DNA of 64,000 nt from Silene latifolia (lineage: Eukaryota; Streptophyta; Magnoliopsida; Caryophyllales; Caryophyllaceae): NCBI RefSeq assembly GCF_048544455.1, contig NC_133534.1, positions 221,678,292 to 221,742,291 on the forward strand, in the 5' to 3' direction. A program made the position numbers and the translations under genes. Under the pieces are notes generated by a model. It was not told where the DNA came from. It saw only the letters and a program-made list of their open reading frames with translations, and ran no database searches. Positions 36,593 to 50,487 of this stretch are shown here, one piece after another (position 1 is the first letter of the stretch; every line of letters starts with the position of its first letter).

Positions 36593-37371
36593 ATATCTCT
36601 CATCGATTTCGGGAGAAGGAGACCTGGGACCCCCAAACCTTATTGGGGTGACGGCAAGTGGCTCCTGCTCATCGGGATCGACAGTTCGCCCCCGGCGCGA
36701 AATCCGGGTCCAAAGATCGTTAAGACATGACAACAAATACTTAACAAATAAAAGTTGAAAAATTTGTTTGTTTACCTTGGAAAAAGTGTTACGCCGAGTA
36801 ACGCTTTGAAGACTAGAGAGAAGTTTCTTCGAAGAAAGCTAGAGAGAAGAACATTTTTTGAGAAAATGAATTTTTGGTGGCCAAAATCAGGGGCTAACTG
36901 CTCTATTTATAGAGCAAAGCCCATGAAACGGACCAATCAGGGCAAAGCCCATGAAGCGTCAACCAATCAATGCCGAGCCATGTGTCAAGCACGCAGCCAT
37001 GGAATGTCAATCGACAAACAGTTACAAATCTTCTTCAACACGCTCCTTGACAGAATGCCAATCGACGTATCTTCTTCAACACGCTCCTTGGTATCTACTT
37101 GCCAAACGGCCCACTGTTCAACCAAACTTGGCAGCGCCGTCTCGGGGGCAATCAAAAGCACACGACACTCACAACCTCGGTCTCAGCCAGCGCCATTTTC
37201 TTTTCCACATTTGATGTCCATTACACATCCATGTGGAGGGGGGATATGATACGGCCTGGGCAGAAGCAAGCCGAGGAAGAAGAAGCCGGGGAAGAAATTT
37301 TTACTTGCGCAGAATACGCTCAACACTCATCGAAGGTCCATACCACGGCATAGACTACGCTGGGGGCAAAT
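36593..37371. other. Upstream region of the antisense gene and 3' end of the element
   Basis: No further coding frame supported. It holds the antisense promoter candidate, a purine-rich stretch near 37229-37240 and, abutting the LTR, GCTGGGGGCAAAT, which is the likely sense polypurine tract. A near-duplicate phrase (CTTCTTCAACACGCTCCTTG) occurs at about 37030 and 37073. Confidence 0.5.
36904..36911 (-). promoter_or_regulatory. Candidate TATA box of the antisense gene
   Basis: Minus-strand TATAAATA in GCTCTATAAATAGAG, about 310 nt upstream of the likely ATG. It would give the antisense gene its own promoter inside the retrotransposon. Confidence 0.45.
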
Positions 37372-37965
37372 TGATGGGGCATATTCTGCACCCGCTGACC
37401 GAGTCAACATATTGAGCAAGGTCAAAGATAAAAGACAGGAAGTCAACGTCTTAGACAGCCTAACTGACGCAGCCTGTCGGCCTGTCACTTGGGTCTCGGC
37501 TAGGCAACTAGCCAGCCGGGAGGCTTATCCGCGTATTCATATCCAAGACCCCTCGGCATGGAGTCAACCAGGTCCGCCGGCCTGCAATGGGTCCCTCGGC
37601 CGAGGGTAGATCAGTCTTTCCACCTGCTCTGCCACTTGGCCACTACGTGACAAAAGGTGAAAGTCTATAAATACTCCTCAACCCTCATTGAGAAAAGGAT
37701 CGAAATAATCCACAATTCACCGTAATACTCACCATAAATTTGGTATAAACTCCCTTATCTCTCTACAATATACTTTGCCAAGTAACACACAACTTAATCT
37801 CTTTAAGTTTACTGACTTGTGCGTCGGAGTGAGTTCGCTCGGTACCAAGGCGAGCCCTCAGTTTGTTCATTGTTTCAGGAGAGGCCGAAAGGAAGAGTCA
37901 AGAAAAGTCATCATTCTACAAGCTTACGTGGTAACAAATCCTGCTCCGGAATTACACCCGGAACA
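37372..37965 (+). repeat. 3' LTR of the Retand-like element
   Basis: 594 bp, TGATGGGG...CCGGAACA, followed by the TCTAC duplication. It differs from the 5' LTR at about a dozen positions, most of them C/T or G/A. Confidence 0.95.
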
Positions 37966-38688
37966 TCTACAAAAGAATAGCGATCTTAGTTCTAGTGATA
38001 TTGGTATTAAAATTGGACGTGGATTGGAAAAAGTTCCATTACTGACTTTTTCGGATGACACTATCATTTTTGCTAAAGCCTCTAATCAGAGTTGTAGAAC
38101 TATTAAATCTATTTTAGATAAATTTTGCACGATTTCTTGACAATTTGTTAATTTCGACAAATCGACTTTCCAATGAACTAGAAATGTTGACCGCTCACTT
38201 CGTGGGTCTTTTAGAGGTATTCTTGGTATGAACGAAGAAGCTCATTTGGGTAAGTACTAAGGTTGTCCTTTATTTGATGATAGAGTGACTAAAAATATGT
38301 TTGAAAGTATTATTAATTCCGCATGCGCTCAATTATCGAAATGGAAAGCGAATTATTTATCGCAAGCAGGTAGACTGGTTCTGGTTAATGCTAACCTTGC
38401 CGCGAAGGGAACCTTTCAAATGTAAAGTTTTATCATTCCCTCAAGTATCCATAATAGATTAGACAAAATTAATAGAAATTTCTTATGGAATAAGAACCCT
38501 TCACAACGTTCTCCTAATTTAATTGGTTGGCATAAAGTTTGTTTACCAAAGTCTCTTGGCGGATTAGGAATAAAATCCTCTGAAGTAGCTAATAAAGCCT
38601 TTCAAATGAAACTTTTATGAAAAATTCTTATGGAAAAAGATAATATATAGGTCAAAGTGGTAACTAAGAAGTATTTGAAAAATTGTTC
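37966..38688 (+). mobile_element. L1 LINE, segment B: C-terminal reverse transcriptase
   Basis: Continues the L1 RT exactly where segment A was cut, after one copy of TCTAC. It has the catalytic-site block LLTFSDDTIIFAKA (about 38038), where SDD replaces the usual ADD. Later blocks are ACAQLSKWKANYLSQAGRLVL and WHKVCLPKSLGGLGIKSSEV, the conserved L1 RT thumb region. Several stops are present. It is cut again at 38688 by a solo LTR. Confidence 0.88.
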
Positions 38689-41593
38689 TGTAACACCCCG
38701 ATTATCCGGCCAAGATAATTTGAGCGTTACCATCTCGGTTTCCCGAGGTATTGTTTCAAAACTTCAATCAAAGAACATTTTATTGATATAAATGTTTAGT
38801 GAATTTACATAAACGTAAACAAATGAATAAAAGTACAACTTATGACAACTATACTCGTCTAGTTAACTAGACTCGTCTCATGAGTCATCAAGCTCGTCCC
38901 GTCTCCTGCGTACTATCCAAACAACTTGTACTTAACCTGCTCCCCATACACTACAAGAAATCTGTTTTCTGGCGACTAAATATGTCGACTGAAAACAGTC
39001 GCCAAAGTAGAATATGTCAGTAGCCAATATCTAACATTCAGTCGTCAATTTTGGCATTAAAAAAAAAAACCACGTACAGATCCGCAAAAAGACAAATCTG
39101 CAAATAAAGCCGCTATTCTGGGAAAAAAAACAATTGACCGCCAATTTAGTATGAATTGCAAATTTTTATACTGAATTTACATTACAATTAATTTAAATTT
39201 TCATACTTCAACAACCACTATCAATTTACATTTACATACTTCATTAAATTTACATTACAATCGATTTTAGTATACAATAAAACACTTCAAAAAGCCATAA
39301 AATCTTTTCGCCTGGCTTTACAATCCGTCTTTCTCTGCTACTCCTCTCCTTTTCGGCTGAATCAGCAAACCCTATAACCAATTACACCACAATAATTTAA
39401 CTAATTCGTATTTTTAAGCTAATTTTTGAAGCAAAAACGTTTTCAAGTCAAGATCTAAATGGAAATTGACATGCACACATGTATCTTTAACACAAAAATT
39501 AAAATACAATACTGAAAATTTGAATTTGAAAGAAAAATAAGAATCAATACCTTCAATTAATCACAAGGATATAAATATGATGAAATCCCAAAAATGAAGT
39601 AAGAAAACTGGAAATTTGGTGATGTGTATATTGGGAGCTCCTTGAATGTTTGTGGTTTTACTATTAAAAATATGAAGAAAATGAAGTTATGGGGAATTAA
39701 GAGTTGGGTTGAAACAAAATAAAAGAGGAAGATATGAGGAAGATGATGAATGTTTGCGCTTATATGAAATAGAAATGAATGTTTGTGGTTAGAAACGAAA
39801 GGAGTAGGTTGAATGTTTGTGTTTTATTTTTATTTATTTGCAAGGTAAGAGGTGGGGACTGGGGGAGGTGGGATCGAAAGTTTAATTTGTGTCATATAAC
39901 TTGGCAACTGAAACCAATCCATCGCCGAAATTGGCGACTGATTACGGTAACCCGACCTTACTTTCAGTCGCCAATATTATTTATCCTACGAATTTCTGTC
40001 GTCGCCAATTTGGCGACTGATAACAGTCGCCCGATATTTTATCTCGGTCGCCAATTTGGCGACTGGAACAGGCAATCGTCATTTTTAGTCGCCCGAAAAT
40101 AGATTTCTTGTAGTGATATGACCAAAGGATATCATATGGATCGACACAACCACCCAAGAGATAGGTGACAATGCACAGACACAACAAACGTCAGTTTCAA
40201 TAAATAAATAAAGTGTGACATGACTCGAGTGTGTGAACATGCAACATGACCATGGATATGAATGACATGATATCAACAACCGCCACCACGGTACCGTGAC
40301 ACGCCCAAACATACCGACAACCTCACTAGTATCGGGACACGCCCAGACATACCGATAACCACAAACAGGTACCGGGACACGTCCAGACGTACCGGGTCCA
40401 GAAGCTAACCGAATCCCCTACCAGACGTCGTGTCTCAACCACATGAGTCCCTCCAAACTCAAGTCATTAATGTGCAAATCCCTCTTGGAGTGGAAAAGTT
40501 CTAAGAGGCGACCCAAACGGAAGACGGTCTCTTAACCACCTTCCGTCTCCTCAACAACCACAACACCATCACAAACCACCATTATACAAGATAACCAACA
40601 ACAAATGCAATGCTACACTAATGTACCAAATACCGACTCTTCTTGACCAACATTGTCTTATAATACATCATAACCACCACAATTACCTCTTAATGACATA
40701 ATTAGTGACTAAACATGTTATAATGCAACCAATCTAATTACATGAGACTAATTACAACATCCACCATAAAACATGTGACAACCACAATATTGAAACCGAG
40801 TAGGATTAATCTACCTTTTAGCATTCTCCATAAGCAAATCCAAGACAACACGAATCCATCTCATAAAACCGTCTCATCCTACAAGAATCACATAATAACC
40901 ATCATAATACATCCTAATCTATTATACAATACAAAACCCCTTATTATTACCCATTAATTACCCATTTAACATATACTAATTACTAATTAACTACCCATAA
41001 CAAAACCCCTAATTTATAGGGTTCATACTAAATAAAAAAGGTAGATCTATACTTACAAATTAAGAAGAAGGAAGGAGGAAGGTGAGCAATCCACTAAACC
41101 AAGCTTGAATCTCCTAATATGGTGTTTGTGAGGGTTTTAGAGACAAGGGAGAGAGTTTAGAGTGATAAGGAAGAAAATAGAAATGAAATAGAAGAAAGAG
41201 GGTTTGCGGGTTTAAAACCCGTCTGACCAGAGTGCACTCGACCGAGTACCGAGTCCACTCGGTCGAGTGCCAAACACTCGGTCGAGTGACACTCCACTCG
41301 GTCGAGTACAACGCAGTTCTCAACAATGGTTAGTTTTCGTAAAACAGTTATATCTCACTTGTTTCTTGGTCATTTTTGGCGTGTGACCTACCGTTGGAAT
41401 CGTAAGAGAACAAGCTATCACCTCCAATTAGAATCACATCAATACCATGTCTAGATCTTAATTTATGATAGTTTTAAGACGACCCTTCTATAAACGGACA
41501 TTATAACAACTCTACTAAGTCTAATATTGGTTATACTCAGTCCACTCAGTCTACTCGGTCGAGTGAACGCCTTAGAAATTACAAGGTATTACA
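38689..41593 (-). mobile_element. Solo LTR (2.9 kb) inserted in the L1
   Basis: Plus-strand TGTAACACCCCGATT...AAGGTATTACA with a perfect TGTTC duplication (38684-38688, 41594-41598). The outer end, including TTACCATCTCGGTTTCCCGAGG, matches the LARD LTRs at 9909 and 15977, so it belongs to a related family, probably in the same minus orientation. No internal region remains, as expected after LTR-LTR recombination. A CACTA element lies inside it. Near 40300-40410 there are three diverged CGGGACACGCCCAGACATACC units, and near 41226-41310 a cluster of CTCGGTCGAG palindromes. Confidence 0.88.
38949..40115. mobile_element. Non-autonomous CACTA transposon, 1.17 kb
   Basis: The terminal inverted repeat CACTACAAGAAATCT at 38949 matches AGATTTCTTGTAGTG ending at 40115, with 3-bp duplications ATA on both sides (38946-38948, 40116-40118). 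Subterminal AGTCGCCAA/TTGGCGACT motifs occur many times near both ends, as in transposase-binding regions. There is no transposase. Confidence 0.93.
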
Positions 41594-41598
41594 TGTTC

Positions 41599-43035
41599 AC
41601 TTTTTGAACATAAGCCAAATTCAGTTTGCTCCTGACAATGGCGTAAACTCATAAGTATTCGGGACATATTTAGAAAGGGGTTGAGATGACATGTGGGCAA
41701 TGGTAGCAAAATCAAGTATTGGACTGACAATTGAGTTTTTTCTTATCCTCTTACTAGAAATATAGATGGTCATAATAACCTTGATTTAAATCTTTTGGTT
41801 AATGATTTCATAACCCCTGATAAATAATGGGATATCAGTAAGTTATCAGATATAATAAATAATGATATTGTTACCCAGATAGTTAATATTCCATTGCTGC
41901 ACAATGATATTCCAGATGCCTTTCTTTAGGGGTTGTCTGTGGATGAAAATTTCTCGACCAAAACAGCGACATGGTTAGCACAAGGCTTATTCGATAGAAA
42001 TATTGACAAATGTGAATTTTACTGGATTTGGAAACTAAAAGTTCCTCCAAAATTGAAATTTTTTCTTTGGAAAACTTGTGTAGATGATCTCCCTACGAAA
42101 AGTAGGCTTCTAAGAAATCATATAATTGTCCCAGCTCAGTGTCTTTTGTGCAATCATCCAATTGAAGTTAAATATCATTTTTTTTCAAGTGTTTCTTAAT
42201 TACATCAGTTATCCAAGACATGAATATCATTACCTTTAACAGTTTTTGGCAATATACGATAATATTGCAAGTCAGAGCTTTATAGAGAAACTTAATTATC
42301 TTAAAATTCTAATTCCAAAAGCCGATTTCATTAAGATTGTATTTATTTGGTGGAATGCATGGTTCTGGAGAAATAACATTATTTTTAATAATGTTCATTT
42401 TAATATCAGCAAACTTATCCTTGTATGTAATAATAGCATCAAGATTTGGAATGAGACTAGACATAAGGATATTAACAATTCTGATAAAGACGTGTCAGTT
42501 AGAAATACTATTAGTAAGGAAGATATTTGGTGGGAGAAACCTAAAAATGAGTTTCTAAAGCTAAGTTTTGACGCATAAAAAATAGATGGTAATAAAGTTG
42601 CCATAGGATATGCTATAAGAGATCATAATGGTAAAGTCGTTTTAATAGGAGCAAAAAAGTGCGGATATAATTGTATTATTGTTTTTGAAGCTCCCGCGTT
42701 AAAAGAAGGCATTTTAGTAGCTAAATACTTAGGAATATCGAAATTAATTGTAGAAGGTGATAATTTATATGTTATCAACTCAATCCGTACTACTTGACAA
42801 ATTCTTTGAGAAATTTCTAGTATTATCAAAGATATAAAATTAGATCTTCATTTTTTCGATAAAGTGATAATTAAAATTACTTTCGTGTAGTCAACAAGGT
42901 TGCCGACTTTCCAACTCTTTCGAAGTGGTTTGAAAGTAAGTGGATTCAACCTACCTCTATTTTTCGAAATGATGAGATATGCTAAGTTAAAGGATCAATC
43001 TAAATTTTATTACCTTATCAAAAAAAAAAAAAAAA
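41599..43035 (+). mobile_element. L1 LINE, segment C: zinc-binding domain, RNase H and poly-A tail
   Basis: The 3' part of the same L1. The RT zinc-binding domain is around 42010-42180 (YWIWKLKVPPKLKFFLWK; CLLCNHPIE). A plant-type RNase H follows at about 42560-42785 (LSFDA; YAIRDHNGKVV; KLIVEGDNLYVINSI) with its acidic residues visible. Stops interrupt both. A run of 16 A (43020-43035) is the 3' end. The next bases, TTGCGGA, match 24715-24721 and may be a short target duplication. Confidence 0.88.
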
Positions 43036-43039
43036 TTGC

Positions 43040-43152
43040 GGAAAAGTCCGAAAGAAAGCGAGAAGAACAGAAAACCCTACCTATTTCATTTTGAATCTGT
43101 TGACACACGTTTTTGTCACACACTCTTCCGCAGCCGCCATTAACACATACAA
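43040..43152 (+). promoter_or_regulatory. 5'-UTR exon and telo-box of the RPL7 gene
   Basis: AAACCCTA at 43072-43079 is the telo-box common in plant ribosomal-protein promoters and leaders. The leader exon ends ...CACATACAA at 43152 before GTAAGT. There is no ATG after the telo-box in this exon. The transcription start cannot be fixed from sequence. The L1 poly-A ends just upstream at 43035. Confidence 0.65.
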
Positions 43153-44775
43153 GTAAGTTACTCTACCTCTCTTCCCCCAATTCTGTGTCTTATGCTGTTT
43201 GCTCTTCCAATTTGATACTTAAATGATTTCATATGTTGTTTGCATGTTTGATACTTTACACTTTGATGGGCAGTCACCATTGTTAATTTGTGATCTATAT
43301 ATTCGGGTAATCCACACTCATTTTTTTACCTTTTGTAATTGGTAATATAGTATAGATATAGTTGTTTCGTCGGAATGAAACTTGGAAATTTTCACATTGT
43401 ATCCCTAATTCCCTATGTATGTCTTTGTCAATTCATGCTCAAATTTGTAGTTTATGGATATGGATATACGGAGAGGTTGGGTATTTGGGAAAATTGATAC
43501 GGAGTACTAGTTTATTGATTGGATTTTAAGATGGCAAAAGCTGTTGCAGCTATGTACGGGCCACAGATTGCGATTAGAATACAGATGAACGATATCTGCC
43601 TTGAATGATAGTCTTCTAGTTCATCATGTAGGGAGGTAGCTCATTTTGTTGCTAGATTGCGTCGTATAGTTACAGCTTGGTTTTGCTTTACGTAATATGT
43701 GTGCGCGTGGGTGGGGTAGCTCATTTTGTTGCTAGATTGCGTCTTCTTCAGAGTATAACTGAGAACTTTCGGCAGTGGGCCTCTTTCTTAATGAAGATGG
43801 ATCGGAGTTAATCACAATACAATTTCCTGTTTATCTCCAAAAAGCCCAAGTCAACCTAATAAATTCGCTACCTGTCCTTTTTTTTTTGTCAGATTCTCTT
43901 GCTTATTTTAGAGAGACTAGAGGAAACTTTCCATTTTATTGTCTAAATTCTCATCTAATGTTTTACGAAGTACTAAATATTAAACCTGCTGTGAGCTATT
44001 ATCCATTCTGTCTATTTTTTTTCTCAAAAATGTTTCTCTGGATGTTTTTCTTTGTTGTTGTGATATTACACTTTAGGTCCTTCGAGTGAAAATAGCTCAA
44101 ACCTCATCTAGTAGCATCAGTGCAACCTCAAGGCACCTATTTACTCGAGCAAACTCTTAGACTAAGAGCTCCAAAATGAAATTGTTCAAAAAATAGAAGC
44201 CTCTAAATTTTCCTTGAATGCACGGTTACTTTGAGTGTTTATATGAAAAATTCCGTCTTTTTTTGATTTATTATTGTCAGGGTGCATATGTAGTCAACTT
44301 AAATTTCATACTCTCTCCGTCCCCAATCATTTTTTTACCTATGATTAACATACCCCCAACAAAGAATAAAAAAGTAGACAAACGATTAGGATTGAGGGAT
44401 TATATGTTTCAAAGTGAGACTTCTTTTGAAATCATAAATTCTTCTCCCTTTTTCCCTCCATGGTCTTGTTAATCTGGGCGTTGAGTATAATTTACTATGT
44501 GGTAATGATTATACCGTTTTAAAATATGGTGGTCTAGTGTTGATGCATTTTAGGATGAACCTTTCATAAGGAGTCATCCGAAGACAACCTATATGTGTAA
44601 TTAACATCTGTTAAGGCATTGTGGTATTGTTGTTCATGATGATCAATATACCCGGATAACCCTGTACTTGGTCTTTTTGGAGACTCATACTTGTGCAACA
44701 TGAAGAATAGATGTGTGATTTACAAGTGTATATATAGTGCTGTGTTGTTGTGCAGTACTAACTTTTTTTGCCCAG
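43153..44775 (+). other. 5'-UTR intron of RPL7
   Basis: GTAAGT...TTTTTTGCCCAG, 1.6 kb, ending 2 nt before the start codon. Long leader introns are common in plant ribosomal-protein genes and often raise expression. The T-rich sequence holds no other gene. CTCTCCGTCCCC at about 44313 looks like a single Stowaway-type end without a partner. A GGTAGCTCATTTTGTTGCTAGATTGCGTC phrase is partly duplicated (about 43635 and 43714). Confidence 0.7.
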
Positions 44776-44777
44776 AA

Positions 44778-47536
<2,759 letters not shown>

Positions 47537-47904
47537 CTGTCTGTTTTCTAGGTCTTTCCCTTTTCTTTTAGGATTTGCTTAATTACACAGTTTTAAAACA
47601 AGTTTGGATTGAGCTCACAATTTTGTTAGACACTAAGTTCGGCTTTTGTAGTAATCTTTGTCACAACATGCCAGCATTGTCTATTTGCAGTTATTTTTCT
47701 CTCTTACGCTGTACTTCGTATCAGTAGCATGATATCAAGTTATCAGTTATTGCTATGATATCAACCGATGGACATCTCAGAAAAACACAAATATAATTAT
47801 AAATAAAAGTAACGGATAAACTCATCTCAGTAAAACACAACTGTAATGAGCTGTACGTGACGACTCATGTGATGACTTACTGACTTAGTAATGATTAAAA
47901 ATCA
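47537..47904. other. 3' flank of RPL7
   Basis: Untranslated and intergenic DNA. AATAAA in ATTATAAATAAAAG near 47797 is a possible poly-A signal about 260 nt after the stop. Nothing else recognised. Confidence 0.4.
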
Positions 47905-48296
47905 ACTTGTGAAATATCGCGAAAACACTTGAAAGAGTGTAAACTCCACCCATATACTCTTTGGAGTGCACAAACGATGCCACTCCACCGGCACCCATGG
48001 AACTTTCTTCCCTCCTTGGCCCCCTTTCGGGACTGTGAAACAAGACTTGAGCTCATCACAAAAAGGAGCTGAAATCTTACACACTCATAACATAGGTATT
48101 AATTAATAAATTGGGACACCACGTAGACCAAGATCGCCGGACCAGCCCTCAACAATGTCTTGTCGTACAACCCTTGCATTATTTTGCTCAACTTATCTCT
48201 AATGATGTCCATCCCTGCCTTTTTCGAACGCCCTAGAACACTTTTACCTTCCCCAAACTCACAAGTTGGGCATGAAGCTTTCTCATAACGCTTCAA
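47905..48296 (-). pseudogene. L1 reverse-transcriptase relic (minus strand)
   Basis: Two minus-strand frame pieces look like the thumb region of a plant L1 RT. LSKIMQGLYDKTLLRAGPAI (48099-48296) parallels the 'KL..W..k.LS.AGR..LI' block. VPWVPVEWHRLCTPKSIWVE (47905-48084) parallels 'WH.vC.PKS.GGLG'. It is short, frameshifted and diverged from the L1 at 24722-43035, so it is a separate old insertion. Confidence 0.55.
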
Positions 48297-49081
48297 TATA
48301 TCCTTGATCTGAAATACGCCATCCTCCCTACGACCCTACCCCGCTTTCCATTCCCCTCTAAAATCTCGTCAACCAAAACCCATAATTTTTAAAAATTTGG
48401 ACATTATTTTTGTAGGAAAATAAGTTGGCAAAGACTTCAGCTACCCCGAAAGACCTTTCAACAAGGGCAGCCCAAAGGCTGTGTAATTAGGTTCACAACA
48501 TAGGGGCCCAAGGGAAAATAAGGCCCCAAAATCTAAGCCCAATTCACATCATTAAATGAAAATGATTTTGGCTTTTTTCCTCCTTGTGGACTACTCGTGT
48601 AAAGTCACTACTTTACACTCCACAACATCTTTGTTTACCCAAAACACATGTGCATCCCCATTTCCCATCAATAGGCAATTTTTTTTAAAATTTATTTATT
48701 TAAGTGGGTCACAGAAAAGTATAATTTTTTACCTTTCTCAGTTCTCGGTTCTTTTGTTATATCTCCATCTTTTAATTTTTTAATTTATTTATATTACTCT
48801 TTATATTAAATTATTAATTATTGTGTGACACATTTTTATTCTATAAAAGACAAGATATTTATTACAAATAAACAAATATGAAGTACTGTATATTTTATAA
48901 AAGTGAATCGTCTCATGATATGAATTATGAAACGATCTTATTTATATAATTTGTGTTTTAAGTATATGCCTAAAATAAATCATAGCATTTTTTTTCATGT
49001 ATCTTAGCCTTTCCTTTTTTCTCAAATTTTTATTTTTAATAGTTTTCGTTTAGGATCTCAAGTAAATGACAATTAATTGTT
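48297..49081. other. AT-rich intergenic DNA
   Basis: No gene. AGGGGCCCAAGGG...GGCCCCAAAAT at about 48504-48530 and GGGGCCTCAACC at 49084 are GC-rich islands that resemble hAT-type ends, but I cannot pair them with target duplications. Confidence 0.35.
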
Positions 49082-49141
49082 TTGGGGCCTCAACCTAAGA
49101 ATCGGAACAGGGCCTCCCGAATTCACCGGTCGCCCCTGCCT

Positions 49142-50141
49142 TTCAAGAGTTCCAACTGCGTGTATGGGTGTCTTTCAAAAAATCCTATGGAACCTACCAG
49201 AGCCGAAAAGTTGGATCATTCTTATTTGGAAAACTCTCACTGAATCATTGCCCTGTGGGGAAGGCTTCTTAAAGAGGGATTTTGATGGCCATTTACTTGT
49301 GTGCTTTGTGATTCACAAGAAACGGAAACGCCTGATCATCTTTTCCGTGATTGTTAATTTGCTAGTAGAGTTTGGGATGGAAGTGTTTTGGGGATCCGGG
49401 CTCAATCAGGGAATAATTTGAACCTCCAGTCTTGGGTTTGCAATTGGCTTTCTGTTCTTTCTAAGGCCGATAATAAACAAGAGGCTTGTCTTTCTTTTTT
49501 GTGTACTATTTGGACTATCCGGGTGGTAACTGGTAAGGTGCAGAAAGGTATTTGAAAATTCTGAGTGTTCCCCAACCGGTGCTATTTTACTATACCAAGA
49601 TTCACTTAAATGGGCTCTTTTGGCTGAGGATAAGAAATCAGGGTCCATAACTTTGCAAACACCTTTGGAGAAAGACTTGACTAACCTTACGAATGGAGTA
49701 CTCTTTCCTTTGATCCAGGGTTCTCTTAACTGCTCACAGTCTCATCTTTATGTGGATGCTGCACGGTTAAAAGAGCTTGTTGCTGGTTTGGGTGGGTGTA
49801 TCATGTTTGATAATAAGGTTGTGTCTGAATTCTGTATCAAAGGAAGTGCTGAGAATGCTGAGCAAGCAGAAGCTTTGGCAATTAGGGAGGCCTTGAAGTG
49901 GTCACAATATTTTTCATGTTACCATTTCCTCCGATTCTCTACAGGTTCTTGCTCAAGTAGTGAAGTGTTCTCAACTCAAACATTAGATTAGGAATACTGT
50001 TGAATATATCACTGAATTAGCGGCAAACTTTCACTGCGTTTCTTTTGCTTATGTTCCTAGAATTTGTAATAAAGCCGCTTATAGGTTAGCTAAGCGTGCT
50101 ACTAAATTGTAAAACTCGTTAACCCGATTGTCAAAAAAAAA
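49142..50141 (+). pseudogene. L1 3'-end relic in duplication copy 1
   Basis: Frameshifted zinc-binding domain remnant (WKTLTESLPCGEGFLKRDF) and plant L1 RNase H (LYVDAARLKELVAGLGGCIM; AENAEQAEALAIREALKWS), ending FAYVPRICNKAAYRLAKRA-like and a 9-A tail at 50133-50141. Not functional. It is a different L1 subfamily from the nested one. Confidence 0.75.
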
Positions 50142-50229
50142 GTTGGCAAAGTATATAGTGAAAGGAATTTGCTGACAAATGATTAGTGCATGCTACTATA
50201 GTATATGTCTAACACAAAATTTCATTGAA

Positions 50230-50382
50230 GACGGCGATATCCGTCACAAGTTTGTGATGAATACCATTTTCTCTCACAAAATACCCATGAGAGGTGAGTG
50301 GGGAAGCACATGTGGGGTGCCCCACCTTGTCCCCTCTCCCTTTTTGTAAGAGGTCTTCAGCTTGTGACGGGATTAGCCCGTC
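50230..50382. mobile_element. Small MITE in duplication copy 1
   Basis: Inverted ends GACGGCGATATCCGTCACAAG and CTTGTGACGGGATTAGCCCGTC enclose about 110 bp. The same element is at 55682-55834 in copy 2. No coding. Confidence 0.6.
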
Positions 50383-50487
50383 ACAAGCAAGACGCTTTGA
50401 TTGTCTAAATATGAGTGCGTCTCCTTTCGCAGCAGCTGACCTAAAGGATAGCTTTTCACGGCTTTTATAGACTAGACTTCATGTCAA

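Larger units (their letters stand above)
27113..37965 (+). mobile_element. Retand-like Ty3/gypsy (Tat lineage) retrotransposon, complete
   Basis: A 10,853 bp element with 594 bp LTRs and a perfect TCTAC duplication at 27108-27112 and 37966-37970. Order: LTR, primer-binding site, gag, protease, RT, RNase H, second (archaeal-type) RNase H, integrase, an imperfect tandem-repeat region, an antisense spliced gene, LTR. The second RNase H defines the Tat lineage. A tandem repeat in the 3' untranslated region is described for Retand of Silene. About a dozen LTR mismatches by eye (near 2%) indicate a moderately recent insertion. The sense genes are broken. Confidence 0.92.
49082..50485. repeat. Segmental duplication, copy 1 (1404 bp)
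   Basis: Collinear with 54534-55937, without net length change and with about twenty substitutions by eye. It contains an L1 3' end, its poly-A and a MITE. The edges (TTGGGGCCTC... and ...CTTCATGTC) show no transposon termini. Confidence 0.93.

Noticed and set aside
35741-36730. 329-codon plus-strand open frame
   Set aside because: Mirror of the antisense spliced gene. Its composition is the complement of the minus-strand protein and it has no family signal. The same applies to plus-strand frames at 34156-34760.
44311-44400. Stowaway MITE (CTCTCCGTCCCC)
   Set aside because: No matching inverted end or TA duplication found downstream.
48504-49139. hAT-like element with GGGGCC-rich ends
   Set aside because: The ends do not match well enough and no 8-bp duplication was found.
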